The notes: a model not told the origin generated them from the sequence alone. 8,816 bases of DNA from an uncultured Lachnospiraceae bacterium (GCA_900554925.1 USJG01000094.1:1-8816); one strand, 5' to 3'; shown: positions 1 through 6,579, counted from the stretch's first letter. Translations and numbers: made by a program.

Positions 1-1
1 A

Positions 2-169
2 TATCATACCGGTCTCGTCTGTCTCGATGGCATATTTGCCAAAGCGAGCATAGAACATTCTTATAATGAATTAACGCTTGACGGCGTACATTTGACAAAA
101 CTTGGTCATCATATGTTAAAAGAAGCGTGGATGGAAGAGTTTTATAGGAAGCAGCAGGTGTTGGAGTAA
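2..169 (+). CDS. SGNH/GDSL-type hydrolase, C-terminal fragment (partial)
   Basis: This open frame enters from the left edge and gives about 55 residues before a TAA stop. The recognisable part is LDGVHLTKLGHHML, which resembles the last conserved block of SGNH/GDSL esterases, where an Asp-x-x-His pair supplies the catalytic Asp and His (here the D and H of DGVH). The segment after it, ending in EAWMEEFYRKQQVLE, fits the usual C-terminal helix of the fold. The oxyanion and nucleophile blocks would lie upstream and are not visible, so substrate and location (cytoplasmic or secreted) cannot be judged. The gene is separated from the next one by a terminator and a promoter, so it is not part of the radical SAM unit. 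The family call rests on one short motif and is moderate. Confidence 0.6.
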   Translation, partial: YHTGLVCLDGIFAKASIEHSYNELTLDGVHLTKLGHHMLKEAWMEEFYRKQQVLE

Positions 170-198
170 TGGATGGATATGCTCCAACACCCTTTTTT
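157..198 (+). terminator. Intrinsic terminator of the upstream hydrolase gene
   Basis: A perfect 10-bp inverted repeat pairs 157-166 (GGTGTTGGAG) with 182-191 (CTCCAACACC), with a 15-nt loop and a run of six T at 193-198. The 5' arm codes for the last residues of the upstream gene and the stop codon lies in the loop. The T-rich tail is only on the plus side, so it acts on plus-strand transcription. Confidence 0.85.
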
Positions 199-271
199 GA
201 TTTTACTTAATATTCGATTACTAAAAGAAAGTGAAAGAAATCATTGGTAGATGCAAAAAATAAATAATGTC

Positions 272-300
272 TTGCAGTTCTTGCATAAAATAGATATAAT
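272..300 (+). promoter_or_regulatory. Sigma-A promoter for the radical SAM/DUF2344/RNase G unit
   Basis: A -35 box TTGCAG (272-277) is separated by exactly 17 bp from a perfect -10 box TATAAT (295-300). Transcription would start near 306-308, leaving a leader of about 40 nt before the ATG at 349. The ribosome binding site GAAAGG (337-342) lies 6 nt upstream of that ATG. The rest of 199-348 is AT-rich and shows no gene. Confidence 0.8.
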
Positions 301-348
301 ATTTCAGATTGGAAGGTATGATCCACAAGTTTATAAGAAAGGTAAAAG

Positions 349-2229
349 ATGAGTAAATTAGCGTTATCAGATGAAATTTTGCTGACGATCGAAAAGCCGG
401 CAAGATATATAGGAAATGAAGTAAATAGTGTAAGAAAAGATCCTTCAAAAGTGGATGTCCGCTTTTGTATGTGCTTTCCGGATGTGTATGAGATTGGAAT
501 GTCACATTTAGGGATCCAGATCTTGTATGATATGTTTAATCGAAGAGAAGATATCTATTGCGAACGAGTCTATTCTCCATGGACGGATTTGGATAAAGTG
601 ATGAGAGAAAAGAAGATTCCGTTGTTTGCCTTAGAATCCCAAGATCCGATCAAAGATTTTGATTTTCTTGGAATTACCATTCAGTATGAAATGTGCTACA
701 CCAATATTTTGCAGGTATTAGACCTGGCAGGAATTCCGCTGCTTTCAAAGGATAGAAATGATACGGATCCTATTGTGATCGGTGGCGGCCCCTGTACCTA
801 CAATCCTGAACCAATCTGTGATTTTTTTGATTTGTTTTATATTGGAGAGGGAGAGACCCGTTACAGGGAACTTTTGGATTTATACAAGGAATGTAAGGCA
901 AAAGAACTTGGGCGGAAGGAGTTTCTTAAAAAGGCGGCAGGCATCCCCGGTATGTATGTACCTTCGCTTTATGAGGTGTCCTACAAAAATGACGGAACCA
1001 TAGATAAGCGGATTCCATTGGAAGAGGGAATACCGCAGGTAATTCAAAAAGAGCTGGTAACGGATGTTTCCAACACATATTATCCGGAAAAACCAATAGT
1101 TCCCTTTATTAAAGTGACACAGGACCGGGTGGTACTGGAAATTCAAAGAGGCTGTATCAGAGGCTGCCGGTTCTGTCAGGCGGGACAATTATATCGTCCG
1201 GTAAGGGAACGGAATGTGAATATGCTGAAGGATTATGCTGTAAAAATGCTGAAAAACACTGGACATGAAGAAATTTCCCTAAGCTCCTTAAGTTCCAGCG
1301 ATTATTCAGAGCTTCCTGAGCTTTTAAATTTTCTGATTGAAAACTGTGACAGGCGAAAAATCAACATTTCCCTTCCTTCTCTTCGAATTGATGCCTTTTC
1401 ACTGGAGGTAATGAACAAGGTACAGGACGTAAAGAAAAGCAGCCTGACTTTTGCACCGGAGGCAGGAAGCCAGCGGCTTAGAAATATTATCAACAAGGGA
1501 TTGACTGAGGAAGTCATTCTCGAAGGCGCCCGTCTTGCCTTTGAAGGCGGATGGACAAGGGTTAAGCTGTATTTTATGCTGGGGCTTCCCATGGAAACAG
1601 AGGAGGACATCAGGGGAATTGCAGAATTATGCAATAAGATTGCCGCTGTATTTTATGAAACGGTTCCCAAAGAAAAGCGTACAGGCAGAGTGCAGATCGT
1701 TGCAAGCACCTCCTTCTTCATCCCCAAGCCTTTTACCCCTTTTCAGTGGGCGTCTCAGCGTACCAAAGAGGAATTTCTTGATAAGGCTTATCTTACCAGA
1801 ACCTCTATTGCCAGCCAGTTAAATCAAAAGAGCATTAAATATAACTGGCATGAGGCTGACGTCAGTGTGCTTGAGGGGATTTTTGCCCGGGGTGACAGGC
1901 GGTTAAATCAAGTGATCTTAAAGGCTTATGAAAAGGGCTGTATGTATGATGCCTGGAGCGAATATTACCAAAATGATGTTTGGATGCAGACGTTTGAAGA
2001 ATGCGGAATTGACATCTCCTTTTATACTACCAGAGAGAGAAATGATGATGAAGTATTTCCCTGGGACTTTTTGGATTGCGGCGTGACAAAGCAGTTTCTG
2101 CTCAGGGAATGGCACAATGCGCAAAAGGAAGCGGTAACACCAAATTGCAAAATGCAGTGTAATGGCTGCGGTGCAGCCAGATTTCATACAGGAATCTGTC
2201 TGGAACACTTCAAAACGGAGGAAAAATGA
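349..2229 (+). CDS. TIGR03960-family radical SAM protein with B12-binding-like N-terminal domain
   Basis: This 626-residue protein has three recognisable parts. The N-terminal part is a cobalamin-binding-like Rossmann domain, with PDVYEIGMSHLG at residues 44-55, GGGP from 145 and IGEGE at 165-169. The radical SAM core has the CxxxCxxC motif at C269, C273 and C276, which should hold the [4Fe-4S] cluster that cleaves S-adenosylmethionine; GLPMETEED from residue 412 is typical of the barrel. The C-terminal tail has a second cysteine group, C600, C604, C607 and C617, which could bind an auxiliary cluster or metal. The canonical DxHxxG cobalamin motif is not evident, so B12 use is uncertain. Its stop overlaps the start of the DUF2344 gene (ATGA), which suggests the two products are made together. 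In this family the partner domain is sometimes fused. The reaction is unknown to me. Family assignment is firm; function is not. Confidence 0.9.
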   Translation: MSKLALSDEILLTIEKPARYIGNEVNSVRKDPSKVDVRFCMCFPDVYEIGMSHLGIQILYDMFNRREDIYCERVYSPWTDLDKVMREKKIPLFALESQDPIKDFDFLGITIQYEMCYTNILQVLDLAGIPLLSKDRNDTDPIVIGGGPCTYNPEPICDFFDLFYIGEGETRYRELLDLYKECKAKELGRKEFLKKAAGIPGMYVPSLYEVSYKNDGTIDKRIPLEEGIPQVIQKELVTDVSNTYYPEKPIVPFIKVTQDRVVLEIQRGCIRGCRFCQAGQLYRPVRERNVNMLKDYAVKMLKNTGHEEISLSSLSSSDYSELPELLNFLIENCDRRKINISLPSLRIDAFSLEVMNKVQDVKKSSLTFAPEAGSQRLRNIINKGLTEEVILEGARLAFEGGWTRVKLYFMLGLPMETEEDIRGIAELCNKIAAVFYETVPKEKRTGRVQIVASTSFFIPKPFTPFQWASQRTKEEFLDKAYLTRTSIASQLNQKSIKYNWHEADVSVLEGIFARGDRRLNQVILKAYEKGCMYDAWSEYYQNDVWMQTFEECGIDISFYTTRERNDDEVFPWDFLDCGVTKQFLLREWHNAQKEAVTPNCKMQCNGCGAARFHTGICLEHFKTEEK

Positions 2230-2951
2230 AAGTCAGAATAAAATTTTCCAAATATGGGCCTGTTAAGTTTATCGGGCATCTGGATGTCATGCGGTATTTT
2301 CAGAAGGCCATCCGCAGAGCGGAAATTGATATTGCCTATTCGGAAGGCTTCAGCCCTCACCAGATCATGTCCTTTGCGGCCCCTTTATCAGTAGGCCATA
2401 CCAGTGAGGGAGAATACTTTGATATTGAAGTAAACTCCTTTACCAGTGAAAAGGACATGCAGGAACGATTGCAGGCTGTTATGGTAGAAGGAATTGATAT
2501 TTTAAAAGTTCAGCTTCTTACGGAGGGAGAGGGAAACGCCATGGCAAGCGTGGAAGCGGCTTCTTATCTTGTAGCTTTCCGAAAAGGTACCCTTTTGCCG
2601 GACAACTGGCAGGAAAAACTTGAAAAGTTTTATGCGCAAAAGTCCATACCTGTAAAGAAGCAGACAAAAAAGGGTGAGAAGGAAGTGGATCTAAAGGACA
2701 GCATTTATGAGCTTATAATAAAAACAAATGCATTTGATAAAAATAAGGATACGCTGGATGACGGCGTCTATCTGTTGTTAAATGCCAGCAGCGGAGGCAA
2801 TATAAAGCCTGCCTTTGTATTAGAAAGCTTCTTTCAGACCTTAAATTATCAGCTGCCGGAGTTTGCTTTAATGGTACATCGTGTAGAAACCTACAAAAAT
2901 GCCGGAACCAAAGAAAAAAGAAGGCTGGTGCCGCTCATATGGGAAAAGTGA
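2226..2951 (+). CDS. TIGR03936/DUF2344 radical SAM-linked protein
   Basis: The 241-residue product begins with the conserved pattern of the DUF2344 family: KFSKYGPVKFIGHLDVMRYF (residues 5-24), then a SEGFSPHQIMSF block and a PLSVG/EYFDIE stretch. The family is known mainly as a domain found next to, or fused to, TIGR03960 radical SAM enzymes, and no biochemical role has been firmly assigned as far as I know. Here the gene starts within the radical SAM stop codon (ATGA, 2226-2229), preceded by GGAGG at 2217-2221, so translation is very likely coupled. No signal peptide or membrane segment is seen, so the protein should be cytoplasmic. The last 13 bases overlap the RNase gene. A role as substrate adaptor or RNA-binding partner of the radical SAM enzyme is inference only. 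Confidence 0.9.
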   Translation: MKVRIKFSKYGPVKFIGHLDVMRYFQKAIRRAEIDIAYSEGFSPHQIMSFAAPLSVGHTSEGEYFDIEVNSFTSEKDMQERLQAVMVEGIDILKVQLLTEGEGNAMASVEAASYLVAFRKGTLLPDNWQEKLEKFYAQKSIPVKKQTKKGEKEVDLKDSIYELIIKTNAFDKNKDTLDDGVYLLLNASSGGNIKPAFVLESFFQTLNYQLPEFALMVHRVETYKNAGTKEKRRLVPLIWEK

Positions 2952-4138
2952 TCATTATCAAACGGGAAAATTGCATTCTGCTGTTTCTGATGGACGAAAC
3001 CGGAAAGCCTCAGCTTATCTGGCCAGTAAATCTGCCTGAAAAGGAAGATATTTTAGGAAATATTTATGTGGGAAGAGTGGCGGAGGTAGTACCTTTCATG
3101 GGGGCGGCCTTTGTATCCATCAGCAGTACCTTAAAGGTTTTTCTGCCTTTTTCCGATTGCCTGGCACCTATGCTGCTCAACCGGGAGTTTGACGGCGCTT
3201 TAAAGCAGGGCGATGAACTGGTCTTACAGATCAATACCCCTGCCCTTAAAACCAAACAGCCCGGAGCCACCACAAAGCTTTCCCTTACAGGGCGATACTG
3301 TGTCTGTCAAAGACAGGGGCATGGTATCAGTTGTTCCTCAAAATTGGAAAAAGAAAGGGCTGCAAAACTAAAGAGCGCGGTTTACGAGGCTTGTGAACAG
3401 GGATTGATTTCTGAGAACAGAAAAAAATATCATTTCATTCTGCGTACGAATGCAGATACTCTGGAAGATATAACACCCTTAATAAGTGAAATGAATCAGT
3501 ATATTTCATTTTTCAGAGAACTGGAGGCTTTCTATAAGCACAGAAAGCTGTATAGCTGCCTTTATCATTCGGAACCGGAGCCCATAAAGCTGCTTAAGGA
3601 TATTCCCGCAAGGGCGTATGAGGAAATGGTAACTGACAAGCCGGATATTTATGAACTGCTGGCAAGCGTTTTTGGAAAGGAAAGGGTCAGGCTTTATCAG
3701 GATGATATGCTTCCTCTTTCCAAGCTCTACAGCATTGATACCCACTTGCGGGAAGCCCTTGGTAAAAAGGTATGGCTGAAATGCGGAGGGTATCTTGTGA
3801 TCGAGCCTACCGAGGCTATGGTGGTCATTGATGTAAATTCCGGTAAGGCGGAGAGCAGGGGAAAAAAGAGCCGGGAGTACTATTTAAAGGTAAATCTGGA
3901 GGCCGCCGGAGAGGTTGCCAGACAGCTGCGGATCAGAAATTATTCCGGCATGATCATGGTGGATTTTATCAATATGGATTCCAAGGAAGATGAAAATAAG
4001 CTGCTGGCCTTTCTGGATGAATGTTTAAGAAAGGACAGTGTAAAAACAAGACTGGTGGATATGACCGCCCTTGGTGTTGTGGAAATTACAAGAAAAAAGG
4101 TAAATAAACCCCTGGAAGCATGGGTTACGGATTTTTAA
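2939..4138 (+). CDS. rng: Ribonuclease E/G family endoribonuclease, short form without Zn-link
   Basis: RNase E/G cuts single-stranded RNA and takes part in rRNA maturation and mRNA decay in the cytoplasm. The 399-residue protein begins with an S1-type RNA-binding region; the GNIYVGRVAEVVPFMGAAFV block is at about residues 40-60. R169 and T170 in FILRTNADT match the 5'-phosphate sensor of RNase E. The catalytic aspartates are D298 in IDVNSGKAES and D342 in VDFINM, which match the metal-binding Asp pair of RNase E (D303 and D346). The chain ends about 20 residues after EITRKK, where longer family members continue into a Zn-link CPxC motif and a small domain. That motif is absent and the next bases are the rplU promoter. 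The ATG at 2939 lies inside the DUF2344 gene with only a weak distant Shine-Dalgarno sequence, so coupled translation is likely. It could also be called cafA. Confidence 0.93.
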   Translation: MGKVIIIKRENCILLFLMDETGKPQLIWPVNLPEKEDILGNIYVGRVAEVVPFMGAAFVSISSTLKVFLPFSDCLAPMLLNREFDGALKQGDELVLQINTPALKTKQPGATTKLSLTGRYCVCQRQGHGISCSSKLEKERAAKLKSAVYEACEQGLISENRKKYHFILRTNADTLEDITPLISEMNQYISFFRELEAFYKHRKLYSCLYHSEPEPIKLLKDIPARAYEEMVTDKPDIYELLASVFGKERVRLYQDDMLPLSKLYSIDTHLREALGKKVWLKCGGYLVIEPTEAMVVIDVNSGKAESRGKKSREYYLKVNLEAAGEVARQLRIRNYSGMIMVDFINMDSKEDENKLLAFLDECLRKDSVKTRLVDMTALGVVEITRKKVNKPLEAWVTDF

Positions 4139-4147
4139 TTAAAACCC

Positions 4148-4176
4148 TTGACAGACCATTGTCTAAATGTTATATT
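4148..4176 (+). promoter_or_regulatory. Strong promoter for rplU-prp-rpmA
   Basis: A consensus -35 box TTGACA (4148-4153) is spaced exactly 17 bp from TATATT (4171-4176). A TG one base upstream of the -10 box (4168-4169) makes it an extended -10 promoter. The -35 begins only 10 bases after the RNase stop codon. Transcription should start near 4182-4184, giving a leader of about 90 nt. The strength fits a ribosomal protein operon. Confidence 0.88.
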
Positions 4177-4180
4177 TTAT

Positions 4181-4262
4181 GAGTATGCCGCATAACGAGG
4201 TCGAAGTGCGTTTAAAAACGCCGCCGCAGTTAGCGAGTAAAATCAGTTTTGTCTGATTAGTA
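4181..4262 (+). ncRNA. L21-type ribosomal protein leader RNA (5' UTR of rplU)
   Basis: The leader before rplU is too structured to be plain spacer. I can trace an outer helix GC(A)TAAC (4190-4196) with GTTAGC (4229-4234). Inside it is a hairpin GCGTT/AACGC (4208-4212 with 4217-4221, loop TAAA), and after it a hairpin AATCAG/CTGATT (4241-4246 with 4253-4258). Next comes AGGAGGT, the rplU ribosome binding site (4264-4270). Position, promoter and the conserved-looking ATGCCGCATAACGAGG and GCCGCAGTTAGCGAG segments fit the L21 leader known from Firmicutes, thought to bind L21 and give feedback control of rplU-prp-rpmA. The family name comes from memory of that class; a covariance-model search was not possible. 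No clear T-run is present, so control at translation initiation is more likely than attenuation. Exact ends are approximate. Confidence 0.72.
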
Positions 4263-4275
4263 TAGGAGGTGCCAT

Positions 4276-4581
4276 ATGTACGCAATCATTGCAACAGGTG
4301 GAAAGCAGTATAAGGTTTCCGAAGGTGATGTGATCAAGGTTGAAAAGCTGGATGCAGAACCCGGAGCTACTGTAACATTTGACCAGGTTGTCGCAATCAG
4401 CGATAAGGAGCTTAAGGTTGCCGGAGATGTAGCTGATGCCAATGTAACTGCAACTGTTATGGAACAGGGCAGATACCGCAAGGTTATCGTTTACAAGTAC
4501 AAGAGAAAAACCGGTTATCATAAGAAAAATGGTCATAGACAAGCATACACACAGGTAAAGATTGAAAAGATCAACGCTTAA
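4276..4581 (+). CDS. rplU: 50S ribosomal protein L21
   Basis: L21 is a small protein of the large ribosomal subunit that binds 23S rRNA. The 101-residue product has the normal family length of about 100-105. It starts with the typical MYAIIATGGKQYKV and carries the L21 signature near the C-terminus at about residues 70-98, with the YKYKRKTGYHKKNGHRQ and TQVKI elements. The ATG at 4276 follows a perfect AGGAGGT at 4264-4270, five bases upstream. It is the first gene after the strong promoter and structured leader, and heads the conserved rplU-prp-rpmA order. Feedback by L21 itself through the leader is likely but inferred. Confidence 0.98.
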   Translation: MYAIIATGGKQYKVSEGDVIKVEKLDAEPGATVTFDQVVAISDKELKVAGDVADANVTATVMEQGRYRKVIVYKYKRKTGYHKKNGHRQAYTQVKIEKINA

Positions 4582-4585
4582 GAGT

Positions 4586-4915
4586 ATGACTACAGTTACG
4601 ATTATAAAATCCAAAAATGGGGAATATAAGAAAGTGATCTGCGAAGGCCATGCAGGCTATGGTAAGGCAGGAAATGACATTGTCTGCTGTGCGATTTCTG
4701 TTCTTGTGATCAACACCATCAATTCGATTGATGAATTAACAGATACAAAGCTGGAAGTCAGCAGCAGGGAGGACGAAGGAATCATTGAATGCCTGTTTCC
4801 CGAAAGCCCTGATGAGGGCAGCAGACTGCTTCTTGATTCCATGATTCTTGGATTAGAAAGTGTCGCATTACAGTACGGCAAAAAGTACCTAAAACTCAAG
4901 TTTAAGGAGGTGTAA
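4586..4915 (+). CDS. prp: Prp, cysteine protease that trims ribosomal protein L27 (YsxB family)
   Basis: Prp removes the short N-terminal extension of L27 in Firmicutes, a step needed because the L27 N-terminus reaches the peptidyl transferase centre. I choose the ATG at 4586, four bases after the rplU stop, giving 109 residues. With this start the catalytic pair falls at H22 (in GHA) and C34 (in DIVCCAIS), the numbering known for Staphylococcus aureus Prp. An upstream TTG at 4562 is in frame but lies inside rplU and would add eight residues not expected in the family. A second cysteine (C35) directly follows the catalytic one. The ribosome binding site is weak (AAGAG), so translation probably depends on coupling to rplU. 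The substrate gene rpmA follows after three bases, and its Shine-Dalgarno lies in the prp 3' end. Confidence 0.95.
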   Translation: MTTVTIIKSKNGEYKKVICEGHAGYGKAGNDIVCCAISVLVINTINSIDELTDTKLEVSSREDEGIIECLFPESPDEGSRLLLDSMILGLESVALQYGKKYLKLKFKEV

Positions 4916-4918
4916 TTT

Positions 4919-5203
4919 ATGTTAAAGCTGAACCTTCAATTTTTCGCTCATAAAAAGGGTGTTGGTTCTACCAAGAACGGCAGAGATTCCGAATCCAAGA
5001 GATTGGGTGCGAAGAGAGCTGACGGCCAGTTCGTAAAAGCAGGAAATATTTTATACAGACAACGCGGAACAAAGATTCATCCCGGTATCAATGTAGGACG
5101 TGGCGGTGATGATACATTGTTTGCATTAGTTGACGGTGTACTTAGATTCGAAAGAAAAGGAAGAGATAAGAAACAGGCTTCCGTATATCCTGTAGAAAAA
5201 TAG
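4919..5203 (+). CDS. rpmA: 50S ribosomal protein L27 with cleavable N-terminal extension
   Basis: L27 is a large-subunit protein whose N-terminal tail helps position tRNA at the peptidyl transferase centre. The 94-residue precursor begins with MLKLNLQFF, the conserved Firmicutes extension, followed by AHKKGVGSTKNGRDSES, which is the normal mature L27 start. Prp is expected to cut after the second Phe, removing nine residues and exposing Ala as the new N-terminus; this follows from work on S. aureus L27 and from the match to the mature E. coli N-terminus. An excellent Shine-Dalgarno (AAGGAGGTG, 4904-4912) lies in the end of prp. The gene is the last before an intrinsic terminator, so it closes the rplU transcript. 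Confidence 0.98.
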   Translation: MLKLNLQFFAHKKGVGSTKNGRDSESKRLGAKRADGQFVKAGNILYRQRGTKIHPGINVGRGGDDTLFALVDGVLRFERKGRDKKQASVYPVEK

Positions 5204-5216
5204 TACGAATCATGCC

Positions 5217-5250
5217 AGGCATCAAACATAACGCTGTTTGATGCCTTTTT
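5217..5250 (+). terminator. Intrinsic terminator after rpmA
   Basis: A perfect 12-bp stem pairs 5217-5228 with 5235-5246 (AGGCATCAAACA / TGTTTGATGCCT), closed by a 6-nt loop TAACGC and followed by five T at 5246-5250. It lies 13 bases after the rpmA stop and should end most transcripts from the rplU promoter. The 33 bases between it and obgE hold only a ribosome binding site and no convincing promoter. Confidence 0.9.
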
Positions 5251-5283
5251 AAAACGACAAATAAGTAAGCATGGAGGAGTATT

Positions 5284-6579
5284 ATGTTTGCAGACAGAGC
5301 AAGAATTTATGTAAGGAGCGGAAAGGGCGGCGACGGTCATGTATCTTTCCGGCGTGAAAAATACGTCCCTAACGGCGGACCCGACGGCGGCGACGGAGGG
5401 AATGGAGGAAGCGTCATTCTGGAAGTAGATGATGGCTTAAACACTCTTACCGACTATCGCCATGTGCGCAAATACCGGGCAGAAGATGGGGAAAACGGCG
5501 GTAAAAGAAACTGCCGGGGCAAAAACGGTTCCGATCTGATTTTAAAAGTGCCGGAGGGCACGGTAATAAAAGAAGCCGAAACCGAGAAGGTCATTACGGA
5601 TATGTCCGGCGAAAACAGGCGTTTTGTGCTGCTTTTGGGAGGACGCGGCGGAAACGGAAACCAGCATTACGCAACCAGTACCATGCAGGCGCCCAAGTAT
5701 GCGCAGCCAGGACAGCCGGCAAGGGAACTGGAGCTTCTCATGGAGCTTAAAGTGATTGCGGACGTAGGGCTGGTGGGCTTTCCCAATGTGGGGAAATCTA
5801 CCTTTTTAACCCAGGTTTCCAATGCCAGACCGAAAATTGCCAATTATCATTTTACTACCTTAAATCCTCATTTAGGTGTGGTAGACCTTCCAGATGCCAA
5901 AGGCTATGTAATTGCCGATATTCCGGGGCTGATCGAAGGCGCGTCCGAGGGGGTAGGGCTGGGATTTGAGTTCCTCCGCCATATAGAAAGAACAAAGGTG
6001 ATCATTCATATTGTAGATGCTGCCGGAACGGAAGGACGGGATCCTGTTGCGGATATTTATGCCATCAATAAAGAACTGGAAGCATACAATCCGGAAATTG
6101 CCCATCGTCCACAGGTAATTGCAGCCAATAAAACAGATATGATCTATGTTTCCGAAGGAGAGATAAATCCGGTTGATGTGCTGAGGGCAGAATTTGAGCC
6201 GAAAGGTATTAAAGTATATCCCATATCGGCAATCAGCGGCAAAGGTGTCAGGGAGCTTCTTTATTATGTAAGAAACATGCTGGATCAGGTTGATGAAAAG
6301 CCCGTTGTTTTTGAGCAGGAGTTTTTTCCTGAGTATATGCTTTCGATTTCTGATGATCCCTATACCGTTACCTATGACGAAAAAGAGAAGGAATATGTGG
6401 TGGAAGGGCCCAGAATTGAAAAGATGCTTGGATATACCAATCTTGAATCTGAAAAAGGCTTTACCTTTTTCCAGAACTTCCTGAAAATGAATGGAATATT
6501 AGATCAGCTTGAGGCTCTTGGCATTCAGGAGGGCGACACTGTCAGAATGTATGGTTTATCCTTTGATTACTATAAATAG
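5284..6579 (+). CDS. obgE: Obg/CgtA GTPase, 50S ribosome assembly factor
   Basis: Obg is an essential, slow GTPase that binds the large ribosomal subunit late in assembly and is linked to stress and (p)ppGpp signalling. The 431-residue protein has all three expected domains. The glycine-rich Obg fold fills about residues 1-158, with the FRREKYVPNGGPDGGDGGNG segment. The G domain has G1 GFPNVGKST at 165-173, G3 DIPGL at 212-216, G4 NKTD at 282-285 and G5 SAISGKG at 315-321. The C-terminal OCT domain covers about 350-431, with VEGPRIEKM and the GDTVRMYGLSFDY ending. No key residue is missing. The ATG follows GGAGGAG at a good distance. It comes after the rpmA terminator without a clear promoter, so expression may rely on readthrough. 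Length and domains match Gram-positive Obg proteins closely. Confidence 0.98.
   Translation: MFADRARIYVRSGKGGDGHVSFRREKYVPNGGPDGGDGGNGGSVILEVDDGLNTLTDYRHVRKYRAEDGENGGKRNCRGKNGSDLILKVPEGTVIKEAETEKVITDMSGENRRFVLLLGGRGGNGNQHYATSTMQAPKYAQPGQPARELELLMELKVIADVGLVGFPNVGKSTFLTQVSNARPKIANYHFTTLNPHLGVVDLPDAKGYVIADIPGLIEGASEGVGLGFEFLRHIERTKVIIHIVDAAGTEGRDPVADIYAINKELEAYNPEIAHRPQVIAANKTDMIYVSEGEINPVDVLRAEFEPKGIKVYPISAISGKGVRELLYYVRNMLDQVDEKPVVFEQEFFPEYMLSISDDPYTVTYDEKEKEYVVEGPRIEKMLGYTNLESEKGFTFFQNFLKMNGILDQLEALGIQEGDTVRMYGLSFDYYK

Noticed and set aside
221..505. A 94-codon minus-strand frame rich in hydrophobic residues opposite the first promoter
   Set aside because: It lies antisense to the promoter and to the start of a firmly recognised gene, has no recognisable family, and its hydrophobic look follows from A-rich purine-rich sequence on the plus strand.
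4243..4614. Minus-strand frames of 123 and 74 codons opposite rplU
   Set aside because: rplU on the plus strand is certain and codon patterns fit it. The opposite frames have no recognisable motifs.
5236..5266. Possible obgE promoter using TTGATG (5238-5243) and ATAAGT (5261-5266)
   Set aside because: The -35 lies inside the terminator stem and the -10 is a poor match to TATAAT. Spacing alone is not enough support.
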